Of a stretch of DNA of 46,202 nt, positions 11,115 to 18,717 are shown in pieces; within the stretch, counting starts at the first letter, position 1; every line of letters starts with the position of its first letter. Source of the stretch: Thermoleophilaceae bacterium (GTDB taxonomy: Bacteria > Actinomycetota > Thermoleophilia > Solirubrobacterales > Thermoleophilaceae); the NCBI GenBank assembly GCA_030446485.1, contig JAUJNF010000008.1:70536-116737 (forward strand), given 5' to 3'. The notes under the pieces are model-generated. The model did no database searches. It saw only the letters and a program-made list of their open reading frames with translations, and had not been told where the DNA came from. Position numbers and translations under genes: made by a program.

Positions 11115-11753
11115 GTGACCGTCACCGTTCGCCTCTTCGCGCAGCTGCGCGAGCGCGCGGGCGCACGCGAGATCGCGGTCGACCTTCCGGAGGGAGCCAC
11201 GGTCGGCGACGCGTTGCTGAGCCTCGACGGACTCGCCGACGGGCTCCCGCTCGTGATGGCGGTGAACCGCGAGTACGCCTCCGCCGAGCGGCGGCTCGAT
11301 CCGGGCGACGAGCTGGCCCTGATCCCGCCCGTGAGCGGTGGTGAGGCCGGCCTCGTGACCGCGCGCGTGCTCGACGGCGAGCTGTCGCTCGACCGCGTGG
11401 CCGCCCAGGTGAGGGACGCTCGCGCCGGGGCGGTCGTCGTGTTCCAGGGCGTGACCCGCGAGGTGGACCGGCTCGAGTACGAGGCCTACGTGGAGATGGC
11501 CGAGGAGCGGATGTCGGCGATCGCCGCCTCCGCGGTGGCCACCCTCGGGCTGTGCGCGGCGGCGGTGGAGCACCGCGTCGGTGATGTGCCCCTGAGCGAG
11601 CCGAGCGTGATCGTGGCCGTATCGGCGCCGCACCGCGGCGAGGCCTTTGCGGGTGCGAGCGAGATCATCGACCGCGTGAAGGCCGAGGCGCCGATTTGGA
11701 AAAAGGAGATCGAGGGCGACGAGGGGCGGTGGGTGGACGGTGTCGCGCCCTGA
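11115..11753 (+). CDS. MoaD-MoaE fusion: molybdopterin synthase in one chain
   Basis: A 212-residue fusion of the two molybdopterin synthase subunits, which together convert cyclic pyranopterin monophosphate to molybdopterin. Residues 1-76 are MoaD (ubiquitin-like; RLFAQLRERAG, ending PPVSGG at 71-76). Residues 79-212 are MoaE (VVFQGVTREVDRLEYEAY, PHRGEAFAGASEIID, and the active-site PIWKKE near 193-198). In separate MoaD the Gly-Gly is the free C-terminus that carries the thiocarboxylate; here it is followed directly by Glu and MoaE, so either the chain is cut after Gly76 or sulfur transfer differs. Such fusions are known in actinobacteria. The stop lies 14 nt inside selA, so the two genes are translationally linked. 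Confidence 0.9.
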   Translation: MTVTVRLFAQLRERAGAREIAVDLPEGATVGDALLSLDGLADGLPLVMAVNREYASAERRLDPGDELALIPPVSGGEAGLVTARVLDGELSLDRVAAQVRDARAGAVVVFQGVTREVDRLEYEAYVEMAEERMSAIAASAVATLGLCAAAVEHRVGDVPLSEPSVIVAVSAPHRGEAFAGASEIIDRVKAEAPIWKKEIEGDEGRWVDGVAP

Positions 11754-13137
11754 GGCCCCTCTGCGTTCGCTTCCGTCGGTGGAGGCGCTCGCCGGACGCC
11801 TGACCGGTGTGCCGCACGCGCCGGCCGTCGCGGCGGCGCGGCGGGCGATCGCCGAGCAGCGCGAGCTTCTCACGGGCGGTTCAGCGGCCGGCTCCGCCGA
11901 TCCTGGCGTGGCTTCGCCGGCCGTCCTGCTCGACGACCTCGTCGGGCGCGCCCGCGCCCTCGCCGCCGAGGCGGCGCGCTTGAGCCTGCGGCCGGTGGTG
12001 AACGCCACCGGCGTGATCGTGCACACCAACCTGGGCCGGGCGCCACTGGCGCCGTCCGCGGTCGAGGCGGTGGGCGCGGTGGCAGGGGAGTACTCGAACC
12101 TCGAGCTCGACCTGGCCGCAGGCATCCGCGGCTCCCGGCAATCGCACGTCGACGGGCTGGTGGCGGAGCTCACCGGCGCCGAGGCGGGGCTCGTCGTGAA
12201 CAACTGCGCCGCGGCGGTGCTGCTGGCGGCGGCGGCACTGGCCGCCGGGCGTGAGATCGTGGTGTCGAGGGGTCAGCTCGTGGAGATCGGCGGCTCGTTT
12301 CGCATCCCCGATGTGGTCCAGCAGTCCGGCGCCGCGCTGGTGGAGGTGGGCACGACCAACCGCACGCGGCTCGCCGACTACGCCCGGGCGCTCGGGCCCG
12401 ACACCGCGGCGGTGCTGCGCGCCCATCCCTCGAACTTCCGCACCGTCGGGTTCGTGGAGGAGGTCGAGATCGAGCCGCTCTGCGCCCTGGCCGCGGAGTC
12501 GGGCGTCCCGGTGATCGACGACGTCGGCTCGGGAGCGGTGGCGGAGCGGGTGCCCGAGCTCGCCGACGAGCCGCCGGTGCGCCGCTCGGTCGCGGCGGGC
12601 GCCGCCCTGGTGTGCTTCTCGGGCGACAAGCTCCTCGGCGGGCCGCAGGCCGGGCTCCTCGCGGGCACCCGTGAGGCCGTCGAGCGCTGCCGGCGCCATC
12701 CGCTGGCGCGCGCCCTGCGTATCGACAAGCTGTCGCTGGCCGCCCTCGAGGCCACCCTCCGCCTCTACCGCGACCCGACCGCGGCGCGGCGCGAGATTCC
12801 CGTGCTGCGGATGCTCACCGCGGAGGAGTCCGAGCTGCGCTCGCGGGCCGAGGCGATGCGCTCCGAGCTGGAGTCGAGGGGGGTGGACGCCACGGTGATC
12901 CGCGCGGCCGGGAAGGTCGGGGGCGGCGCACTTCCGCTGCTCGAGCTCGAGGGGCCGGCGTGCGCGGTCGACCCCGGCCCCGTCGGCCTGGAAGAGCTGG
13001 CCCGGCGGCTCAGGCTGGGCGATCAGCCGGTGATCGGACGCGCTCGAGACGGATGGCTGCTGCTCGATCCTCGCACGCTCGACGAGGAATCGGCGCGCGC
13101 CGCGGTGGCCGGCGTGGTGGCCGCGCTTCGCGCGTGA
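11740..13137 (+). CDS. selA: L-seryl-tRNA(Sec) selenium transferase
   Basis: PLP-dependent enzyme that converts seryl-tRNA(Sec) to selenocysteyl-tRNA(Sec) using selenophosphate, acting as a decamer in bacteria. The 465-residue length is normal. The family signatures are all here: PVVNATGVIVHTNLGRAPL (about 85-103), VNNCAAAVLLA, the Ser-Arg-Gly-Gln and GGSFRIPDV blocks, IDDVGSGAV, and the PLP lysine in CFSGDKLLGGPQAG (Lys297). The GTG start overlaps the end of the moaD-moaE fusion, and the stop shares one base with the selB start (TGATG), so the three genes form an operon. No selD (selenophosphate synthetase) or selC is seen in the window. Confidence 0.95.
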   Translation: MSRPEAPLRSLPSVEALAGRLTGVPHAPAVAAARRAIAEQRELLTGGSAAGSADPGVASPAVLLDDLVGRARALAAEAARLSLRPVVNATGVIVHTNLGRAPLAPSAVEAVGAVAGEYSNLELDLAAGIRGSRQSHVDGLVAELTGAEAGLVVNNCAAAVLLAAAALAAGREIVVSRGQLVEIGGSFRIPDVVQQSGAALVEVGTTNRTRLADYARALGPDTAAVLRAHPSNFRTVGFVEEVEIEPLCALAAESGVPVIDDVGSGAVAERVPELADEPPVRRSVAAGAALVCFSGDKLLGGPQAGLLAGTREAVERCRRHPLARALRIDKLSLAALEATLRLYRDPTAARREIPVLRMLTAEESELRSRAEAMRSELESRGVDATVIRAAGKVGGGALPLLELEGPACAVDPGPVGLEELARRLRLGDQPVIGRARDGWLLLDPRTLDEESARAAVAGVVAALRA

Positions 13138-14732
13138 TGAACGTGCCGGGCGCCGCCACGCTGCCGCCTCTCACGCTCGGCACCGCCGGTCACATAGACC
13201 ACGGCAAGACGGCGCTGATCGGCGCCCTCACGGGGCACGGCACCGACCGCCTGCCCGAGGAGCGCAAGCGCGGGATATCGATCGAGCTGGGGTACGCGCC
13301 GCTGCGGCTGCCGAGCGGGCGCGACCTGTCGGTGATCGACGTGCCCGGACACGAGCGCTTTGTGCGGACGATGGTGGCCGGGGCGTCCGGCATCGATCTC
13401 TACCTGCTATGCGTCGCCGCCGACGACGGCGTGATGCCTCAGACCCTGGAGCACCTGGCCGTGCTGCGGCAGCTCGGCGTGACCGACGGCGTGGTGGCCA
13501 TCACCAAGGCCGACGTCGGGGAGCCGGAACTCGCCGCCGAGGAGGTGCACGAGCTCGTGCCGGGCGTCGAGACGGTCGCCGTGTCGGCGCTGGAAGGCAC
13601 CGGGTTGGAAGAGCTGCTCGCAGCGGTGGAGCGCCGGGTGTCGGCGCTTCCGGGACGGGCGCACGCCGACGCCGGGCCGGTGCGCCTCCACGTCGATCGC
13701 TCGTTCACGTTGAAGGGCATAGGGACGGTGGTCACCGGCACCCTGTGGTCGGGGCGGCTGGCCGTCGGCGACGTGGTGCAGATCCTTCCGCGCGGGCTGA
13801 CCGCCCGCGTGCGGTCGGTTCAGGTGCACGACGTCGCGGTCGAGCACGCCGACGCCGGCCAGCGCGTCGCGCTGAACCTGGCCGGGGTGAGCTGGCGTGA
13901 GGTCTCGCGCGGGGACGTGGTGCGCGCCGACGGCTCGGCCCTGCGGCCCACCTACCTGGTCGACGCCGCCGTGCGCCTCGAGCCCTTCGCTCTACCGCTC
14001 GAGCGGGGAACGCGGGTGCACGTGCACCACGGCACGCGCGAAGCGCCGGCCCGGTTGGTGCCGCTCGACGGCGAGGTACTGCGTGCAGGCGAAGAGGGGT
14101 TTGCGCAGCTTCGGCTCGAGGCGCCGCTGGTGCCCGCCCGCGGCGATCGGCTCGTCCTGCGCCAGGTCGCGCCGCCCGACACGATCGGAGGCGGCACGGT
14201 GCTCGATCCGCGCCCGCGCAAGCACGGCGCGGGCGCGGCGGGCGTCGTCGAGCGGCTGGCGGCGCTCGCCCGCGGGGAGGATCCGCCGACCGGCGGCGAC
14301 CCGCCGGCTTCTGAGGACCCCGCGCCGGAGCCGGACGAGGCGCCGCCGCTCGACGACCTCGCGCTGGCTCTGGCCGGGTTGCTGCGCGCCGACGGTCGCG
14401 AGCCGCGCACCGACCCCGAGCTGGCCGCTGAGCTGGGCGTGGCCACGAAGGACGCGGCGCAGCGCCTGGGTCAGCTCGACCGGGCGGGGCAGGCCGTGCG
14501 CGTGGCCCGCAACCTGCACTTCCATCCGGAGCCGCTCGCCGAGCTCGAGGCCCGGATCGTGGCCATCTGCGAACGCGACGGCCAGGCCACCATCGCGGGC
14601 GTCCGCGACGAGCTCGACACCTCGCGGAAGTACGCGCAGGCACTGCTCGAGCACCTCGACGCCACCCGCGTCACCAAGAGGGCCGGCGACGCCCACGTGC
14701 TCCGCGCGCGGCGGGCGGCGCCGGCCGCGTAG
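13137..14732 (+). CDS. selB: Selenocysteine-specific elongation factor
   Basis: GTPase that delivers selenocysteyl-tRNA to UGA codons marked by a SECIS hairpin. GTPase motifs are GHIDHGKT (18-25), DVPGHE (68-73) and TKAD (123-126), followed by the beta-barrel domains with DRSFTLKGIGTVVTGTL. The C-terminal winged helices include the SECIS-binding last one, recognisable by DTSRKYAQALLEHLD and VTKRAGDAHVL. At 531 residues it is shorter than the usual 590-640, and a Pro/Glu-rich linker (about 385-415) replaces part of the winged-helix array, so the number of winged helices may be reduced. The ATG is fixed by the TGATG overlap with selA. Confidence 0.93.
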   Translation: MNVPGAATLPPLTLGTAGHIDHGKTALIGALTGHGTDRLPEERKRGISIELGYAPLRLPSGRDLSVIDVPGHERFVRTMVAGASGIDLYLLCVAADDGVMPQTLEHLAVLRQLGVTDGVVAITKADVGEPELAAEEVHELVPGVETVAVSALEGTGLEELLAAVERRVSALPGRAHADAGPVRLHVDRSFTLKGIGTVVTGTLWSGRLAVGDVVQILPRGLTARVRSVQVHDVAVEHADAGQRVALNLAGVSWREVSRGDVVRADGSALRPTYLVDAAVRLEPFALPLERGTRVHVHHGTREAPARLVPLDGEVLRAGEEGFAQLRLEAPLVPARGDRLVLRQVAPPDTIGGGTVLDPRPRKHGAGAAGVVERLAALARGEDPPTGGDPPASEDPAPEPDEAPPLDDLALALAGLLRADGREPRTDPELAAELGVATKDAAQRLGQLDRAGQAVRVARNLHFHPEPLAELEARIVAICERDGQATIAGVRDELDTSRKYAQALLEHLDATRVTKRAGDAHVLRARRAAPAA

Positions 14733-14745
14733 GCACTGAGACCTC

Positions 14746-16239
14746 CTAGGGCGCGAACTCGCCGCCCGGCGGTCCGCCCCCTCCGCCGCCACCCCCACCG
14801 CCGCTCGGCTGAGGCGCCGGCACGGCCGCGGGAGCGGGCGGCGCGGCGGCCGAGGGGCTGGCCGGCGCGGGGTTGTAGGACGCTGGCGCGGGCTCGAACT
14901 CAGCAGGCTGCGGGGCAGGGCGAGCACGACGCTCCGCCGAATCGCGTTCGCGCCTGCGTGCGGCGTCCGGTGAGCGCCGACGGGTCGCACGCGGCGGCTG
15001 GGCCGCCCCCTCCGCCGCCGCTGGCGGGGCCGGAATCCGAGCAGTCAGGGCTGCTGCGGGCCGTGCCTTCGACGGCTTCTTCGGCGCGCCCGCGCCCGCA
15101 TCCGCCACTTGCTCGCCAGGCGGCTTCGCCGGCCGGTCGAGCGAGCGCACGGTGGCCACGCCGCCCCCGGCGAGCGCGGCGGTGGACGCGGCCACCGCCG
15201 CCACCTTCTGGGCGCTGAGCACCTCTGCGCTCGCCTGAGCGCGGCCGCCCAGATCTGTCAGCCGGTCCTGCGCGCGCACCATCAGCTCGGAGCCGCGCTC
15301 CTGCAGCCGGCCGCTCAGCTCGGAGCCGCGCTCCTGCAGCCGGCCGCTCAGCTCGGAGCCGCGCTCCTGGAGCCGGCCGTTCACTGCCGAGCCCCGCTCC
15401 TGCGCACCGCGCACAAGCTCGGACCCGCTCTCCTGCAGCCAGCCGACGAGCGCCTCCCACCCGTCCCGTAGCGAGCTGCTCCCCGGTCCGATGCCAAGCA
15501 GGGCGAGCGGCGGACACAGCGCGGCCACCCGCGCCGGAACCGAGCGGTACTCCTTGAGCGTGGCGCGGCAGCTCGAGCAGGCACGCAGGTGAGGCCTCAG
15601 CGTGGCCATGTCTCCCGGTGTGGCCTCGCCGTCGGCGAGTGCCGAGAGCAGCGGCGTCATTCGGCGGCACTCCGCGCCCGCCTCGATGCTCGACACACGC
15701 TCGAAGAAGCTGCGCCGCCCCTCGGTGAGGCAGCGGTTCACCTTGGTGTAGGTAAAGCCCGTCTCCGCGCAGATCTGATCGTACGAGTAGCCCTCGGCCT
15801 TCAGCAGGAGGCAGCGGATCTCCTGCGGCTTCAGCCGCTGCATGGCCTCGGCCCCCACGCGCAGGCGGTCGTAGCGCTCGGCTTGCTCGTGCGCGGCGCC
15901 GCCCGGGTCGGGCGCGCGCTCGATCACGTCGTCGCCCGTGAGGAGCGCACGATCGCGTTGCCGCCGCAGCGCGAAGGCCTCGTGCTTCACCACCGTCTTC
16001 AGCCACGGCACGAGCTCCTCTTCGCTCGTCGAGGGAGCCTTGGTGAGCAGGATCTCGAGGCCGCGCTGGTAGGCGTCCTCGGCGTCTTCGGGGTTCGACG
16101 AGTAGCGCTTGGCGGTACCCAGCACCGCGGCGCCGTGGCGGGCGATGAGGTCGAGCGCGGCCGTCCCACGCTCGGCGCGCGAAGGACGGCGTCGCCGCGG
16201 CCCTGCCGTGGTAGGTGAGCTCTTCCCTGACTCGTGCAA
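14746..16239 (-). CDS. ECF-type sigma factor fused to a zinc-finger and 11-residue-repeat tail
   Basis: About 497 residues. Residues 25-180 are an RNA polymerase sigma factor of the sigma-70/ECF class: region 2 (SNPEDAEDAYQRGLEILL, then LVPWLKTVVKHEAFALRRQR) and region 4 (LKPQEIRCLLLKAEGYSYDQ, then TGFTYTKVNRCLTEGR). Next comes an anti-sigma-like zinc motif HLRACSSC (His217, Cys221, Cys224). Residues about 265-320 are five copies of an 11-residue unit LQERGSELSGR, then a probable membrane helix (KVAAVAASTAALAGGGVATV) and a long Pro/Ala-rich tail ending in a Gly run. The fusion suggests a membrane-tethered, self-inhibited sigma factor; that is inference. The start is TTG, chosen for the strong aggagaggag Shine-Dalgarno just before it; the frame stays open upstream but reads like noncoding sequence. 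Confidence 0.7.
   Translation of the reverse strand: MHESGKSSPTTAGPRRRRPSRAERGTAALDLIARHGAAVLGTAKRYSSNPEDAEDAYQRGLEILLTKAPSTSEEELVPWLKTVVKHEAFALRRQRDRALLTGDDVIERAPDPGGAAHEQAERYDRLRVGAEAMQRLKPQEIRCLLLKAEGYSYDQICAETGFTYTKVNRCLTEGRRSFFERVSSIEAGAECRRMTPLLSALADGEATPGDMATLRPHLRACSSCRATLKEYRSVPARVAALCPPLALLGIGPGSSSLRDGWEALVGWLQESGSELVRGAQERGSAVNGRLQERGSELSGRLQERGSELSGRLQERGSELMVRAQDRLTDLGGRAQASAEVLSAQKVAAVAASTAALAGGGVATVRSLDRPAKPPGEQVADAGAGAPKKPSKARPAAALTARIPAPPAAAEGAAQPPRATRRRSPDAARRRERDSAERRARPAPQPAEFEPAPASYNPAPASPSAAAPPAPAAVPAPQPSGGGGGGGGGGPPGGEFAP
15283..15447. repeat. Five tandem 33-bp repeats inside the sigma-factor gene
   Basis: Period 33, encoding the 11-residue unit LQERGSELSGR on the minus strand. 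Copies 1 and 2 are nearly identical, copy 3 differs slightly, and copies 4 and 5 are diverged. Eleven residues is three helical turns, so the segment should form an amphipathic helix. Confidence 0.85.
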
Positions 16240-16626
16240 CGCTCCTCTCCTCCCCAGACCGGTGATCGTCTGCGAAGGGGAGTGGGGAAGGCAAGCGAAT
16301 CTTCCCCCGGCCGGGCGGGCATCATCCGCACTTTGCGGCTTTCTCTTCGTCAGCGCCGGAGGGGGACCGCAGCAGAGGCACGCGCCGGTTCCGGCCAGGT
16401 CCGACGCGTTGGAGCAGAGATCGCGGTCCGCGGTCCAGCGCCCGCCTCGCTGTTCGTCTCTCCGACCCGGGCTCGCCGCGCGCGATCGTAGCCCGCTGCC
16501 GGCGAATTCTGGGCGCTTGCGCCGACGCGGCCTATTCTCTCGGAAAGAGTCTCCACCGCGGGTGTCCGCGCCCCCGGCATCCTTCTGTGGCCGCAGCAAC
16601 TTGGGGGCCAGTGAGGATGGATCGCC
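16240..16626. other. Intergenic region between divergent genes
   Basis: About 390 bases with no gene I can support in any frame. It must hold the divergent promoters of the sigma-factor fusion and the small charged protein. TATTCT at 16532-16537 fits a plus-strand -10 box. A short direct repeat (gcggtcc, gcggtcc) lies around 16425. No recognisable operator was seen. Confidence 0.4.
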
Positions 16627-16842
16627 ATGAGCGACCGCACGAAGGCAGACACGAGCAAGGTTCCCAAGCGCGGCGAGGCTGCGTGGAAGGCGGCGAAGGA
16701 CAGCATCGCCGACCGCAACGACGCCGCCCGCAAGGCCGGCATGAAGCAGCGCCAGGCCGAAGAGGGCCGGAAGATGGAGATCCGCCGCGCGGCTGAGGCG
16801 CGCGAGCGCGACGAGCTCGGCGGAACGTCCGGCCGCGGCTAG
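16627..16842 (+). CDS. Small charged hypothetical protein
   Basis: A 71-residue, highly hydrophilic protein with no hydrophobic segment; Lys, Arg, Glu and Asp dominate and much of it (AAWKAAKDSIADRNDAARKA, then MKQRQAEEGRKMEIRRAAEA) should be helical. It starts with ATG about 9 nt after an agtgagga Shine-Dalgarno and ends before a UUCG-capped hairpin, so it looks like a real single-gene unit. No family is recognised; nucleoid- or stress-associated small basic proteins share this composition, but that is only a resemblance. Confidence 0.6.
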   Translation: MSDRTKADTSKVPKRGEAAWKAAKDSIADRNDAARKAGMKQRQAEEGRKMEIRRAAEARERDELGGTSGRG

Positions 16843-16890
16843 GAAGTCGTTCTCCCCGGAGGTCGGCTGGCCTGCGGTCCCGAGAGGCGA

Positions 16891-16908
16891 CCCCGCGTTC
16901 GCGCGGGG
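16891..16908 (+). terminator. Hairpin with UUCG tetraloop
   Basis: Stem ccccgcg with cgcgggg closed by ttcg, about 50 nt after the small charged protein gene. There is no T-run. Confidence 0.6.
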
Positions 16909-16951
16909 CCGCGCCAGGGGGAGAGGCGGACTGCGCGAGAATCACCACGCA

Positions 16952-17530
16952 GTGGCCGCCGACTACGACGATGAGCTGTGGGAGCTGGTGCCGGCGGATC
17001 CCGGTGCGCCACCGGAGCACCTGACTCGGTTCGTGCGCGGGCTGGGGCCGGTGGTCCGCGCGCTCGACTACGGCTGCGGCGACGGGCGGCTGACCCTCGA
17101 GCTCGAGGCCGCCGATCTCACGGTGGCGGACGTCTCGCTGGTTGCCCTCAAGCGCGCTCGCAAACGGCTGGGGAGCGCCACGCTCGTGTTGCTCGAGCCG
17201 GGCGGACAGCTGCCGTTCGACGACTCCGCCTTCGACCTCGTGCTGTGCGCCGAGACCATCGAGCACGTGCAGGACACCCAACGCCTGCTCTCCGAGTTCC
17301 GTCGCGTGCTCACGCCGGGGGGCACGCTCGCCGTCACCACCCCCGCGCACGGCCGCCGAACCGGCCTCAAGGTGCTGGCGCGAGGGGTCGAGCACTGCTT
17401 CGACCCGCTGTCGCCTCACCTGCGCTTCTACAGCCGCGCCTCGCTCGTGCACGTGCTCGACGTGATGGGCTTCGAGCCGCGGACGGTGCGCACCGTCAAG
17501 GGGACGCTGCTCGCCCTCGCGGACCGCTGA
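16952..17530 (+). CDS. Class I SAM-dependent methyltransferase
   Basis: A 192-residue methyltransferase of the UbiE/type-11 group. The SAM-binding motif I is ALDYGCGDGRLTLEL (about 37-51); motif II acidic segment is LTVADVSLVAL; the post-motif block is FDLVLCAETIEHVQDTQRLL (about 93-112), followed by FRRVLTPGGTLAVTTPAHG. The substrate is unknown; relatives modify small molecules or lipids. It starts with GTG without a clear Shine-Dalgarno. Its last 35 bases overlap the end of the convergent transporter gene. Confidence 0.82.
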   Translation: MAADYDDELWELVPADPGAPPEHLTRFVRGLGPVVRALDYGCGDGRLTLELEAADLTVADVSLVALKRARKRLGSATLVLLEPGGQLPFDDSAFDLVLCAETIEHVQDTQRLLSEFRRVLTPGGTLAVTTPAHGRRTGLKVLARGVEHCFDPLSPHLRFYSRASLVHVLDVMGFEPRTVRTVKGTLLALADR

Positions 17531-18707
17531 CCACGAACGTCCGGCGCCGGCTCAGGGCTGTCGCGGCCCCGACGGCGGCCGAGCAGACGGCGAAGAGCAC
17601 GGCCGCTCGCCAGCCGGCCTCCTCGCTAAGGGCCCCTGCGGCGGCAGCGCCGAGCGCGATGCCGCCCACGAGCGCGGTGAGCGGCCAGGTGAGCGCCTCG
17701 GTCTCGGCGCCGGCCGGCGCAAAGGCCCCGGCCAGCTCGTTGCGGCTGGCGATGAGCGGAGCGATGAGGATTCCGGCCGGCACCACCAGCAGGGCCATCG
17801 CTGCGATGCCGGGGGCCGCGACGAGGGGCAGGAAGGCGAGCGGCAGCAGGAGTGCTATCCGAAGATGCACGGACGGAAGCGGGGCCCGGCGGGGACGGGA
17901 GCCGTAGGCAAAGCCCCCGGCCGCGCTCGCCAGTGACCAAACGGCGATGAGCACCCCGGCAAGCTCCGGACGCCCCTCGTCCTCAGTGAACGCTGGCAGG
18001 GCCACCTCGAGCGCTCCGAACGCAATGCCCACCGGCAACATCGACAGCACGAGCGTGCGAATGGCCGGCTCGTTGAGGGCACCCAGCGCGCCCCGGCCGG
18101 CGCTCGCCGCGCGGGCGGGTCCGGTGGCTGCGGGAAGGAGAGCCAGGAACCCGACCGTCCCGCCGACGACCGCGGCGGCCGACAGCGCGAGCGCGGCCCC
18201 CGGGGCGACAAGCACCACGAGAGCCGCCGTCAGCAGCGGCCCGGCGACGAAGATGAGCTCCGTGAGCACGGAGTCGAAGGCGAACGCTGCCGGCACGAGA
18301 TCCTCGCGATCGCGCAGGAGCGCGCGGTAGCGCGTGCGCAGCACCGAGGAGACCGGGGGCACGAGGAAGCCGGCGATCAGCGCAGCCACCGCCTGAGCGG
18401 GGACCGGAGCCTGAGCGCTCGCAAGCGCCAGGACGGCGATCAGTCCCGAGGCGTGGCCCATGGCCAGCGGGAGCAGCATCCGGACCCCGAGCCGGTCGAC
18501 GAGCCGGCCCTGGAGCGGGGCGCCGCCGGCCGTGCCAAGGGCGAGCGCGCCGGCCACGACCCCCGCGGCGGCGAAGCTGCCGGACTCCTCCTGCACGAGG
18601 AGCACGATGGCCAGCCCGTTGATGCCAATCGGCAGCCGGGCGAGCGTCATCACCGCCAGCAGGGGCGCGAGGCGCGGAACGCGAAGGAGGCGGAGGTAGG
18701 TCGTCAT
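17496..18707 (-). CDS. Major facilitator superfamily transporter
   Basis: A 403-residue, very hydrophobic protein with about 12 predicted membrane helices. The N-terminal half shows GTAGGAPLQGRLVDRLGVRM, a variant of the MFS loop 2-3 pattern G-x-L-x-D-R-x-G, and SVLRTRYRALLRDREDL in loop 4-5. The substrate is not deducible; drug efflux-like members share this layout. It lies 10 nt downstream of the L-2-hydroxyglutarate oxidase gene on the same strand, so the two are probably cotranscribed. Its 3' end overlaps the methyltransferase gene tail to tail. Confidence 0.82.
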   Translation of the reverse strand: MTTYLRLLRVPRLAPLLAVMTLARLPIGINGLAIVLLVQEESGSFAAAGVVAGALALGTAGGAPLQGRLVDRLGVRMLLPLAMGHASGLIAVLALASAQAPVPAQAVAALIAGFLVPPVSSVLRTRYRALLRDREDLVPAAFAFDSVLTELIFVAGPLLTAALVVLVAPGAALALSAAAVVGGTVGFLALLPAATGPARAASAGRGALGALNEPAIRTLVLSMLPVGIAFGALEVALPAFTEDEGRPELAGVLIAVWSLASAAGGFAYGSRPRRAPLPSVHLRIALLLPLAFLPLVAAPGIAAMALLVVPAGILIAPLIASRNELAGAFAPAGAETEALTWPLTALVGGIALGAAAAGALSEEAGWRAAVLFAVCSAAVGAATALSRRRTFVVSGPRGRAASP

Positions 18708-18717
18708 CGCTGGCCGG

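Noticed and set aside
16861..16951. A G-rich folded stretch after the small charged gene as a possible tRNA-Sec
   Set aside because: It has no TCA anticodon loop and no T-arm consensus; the fold is a simple UUCG-capped hairpin. No selC was found elsewhere in the window.
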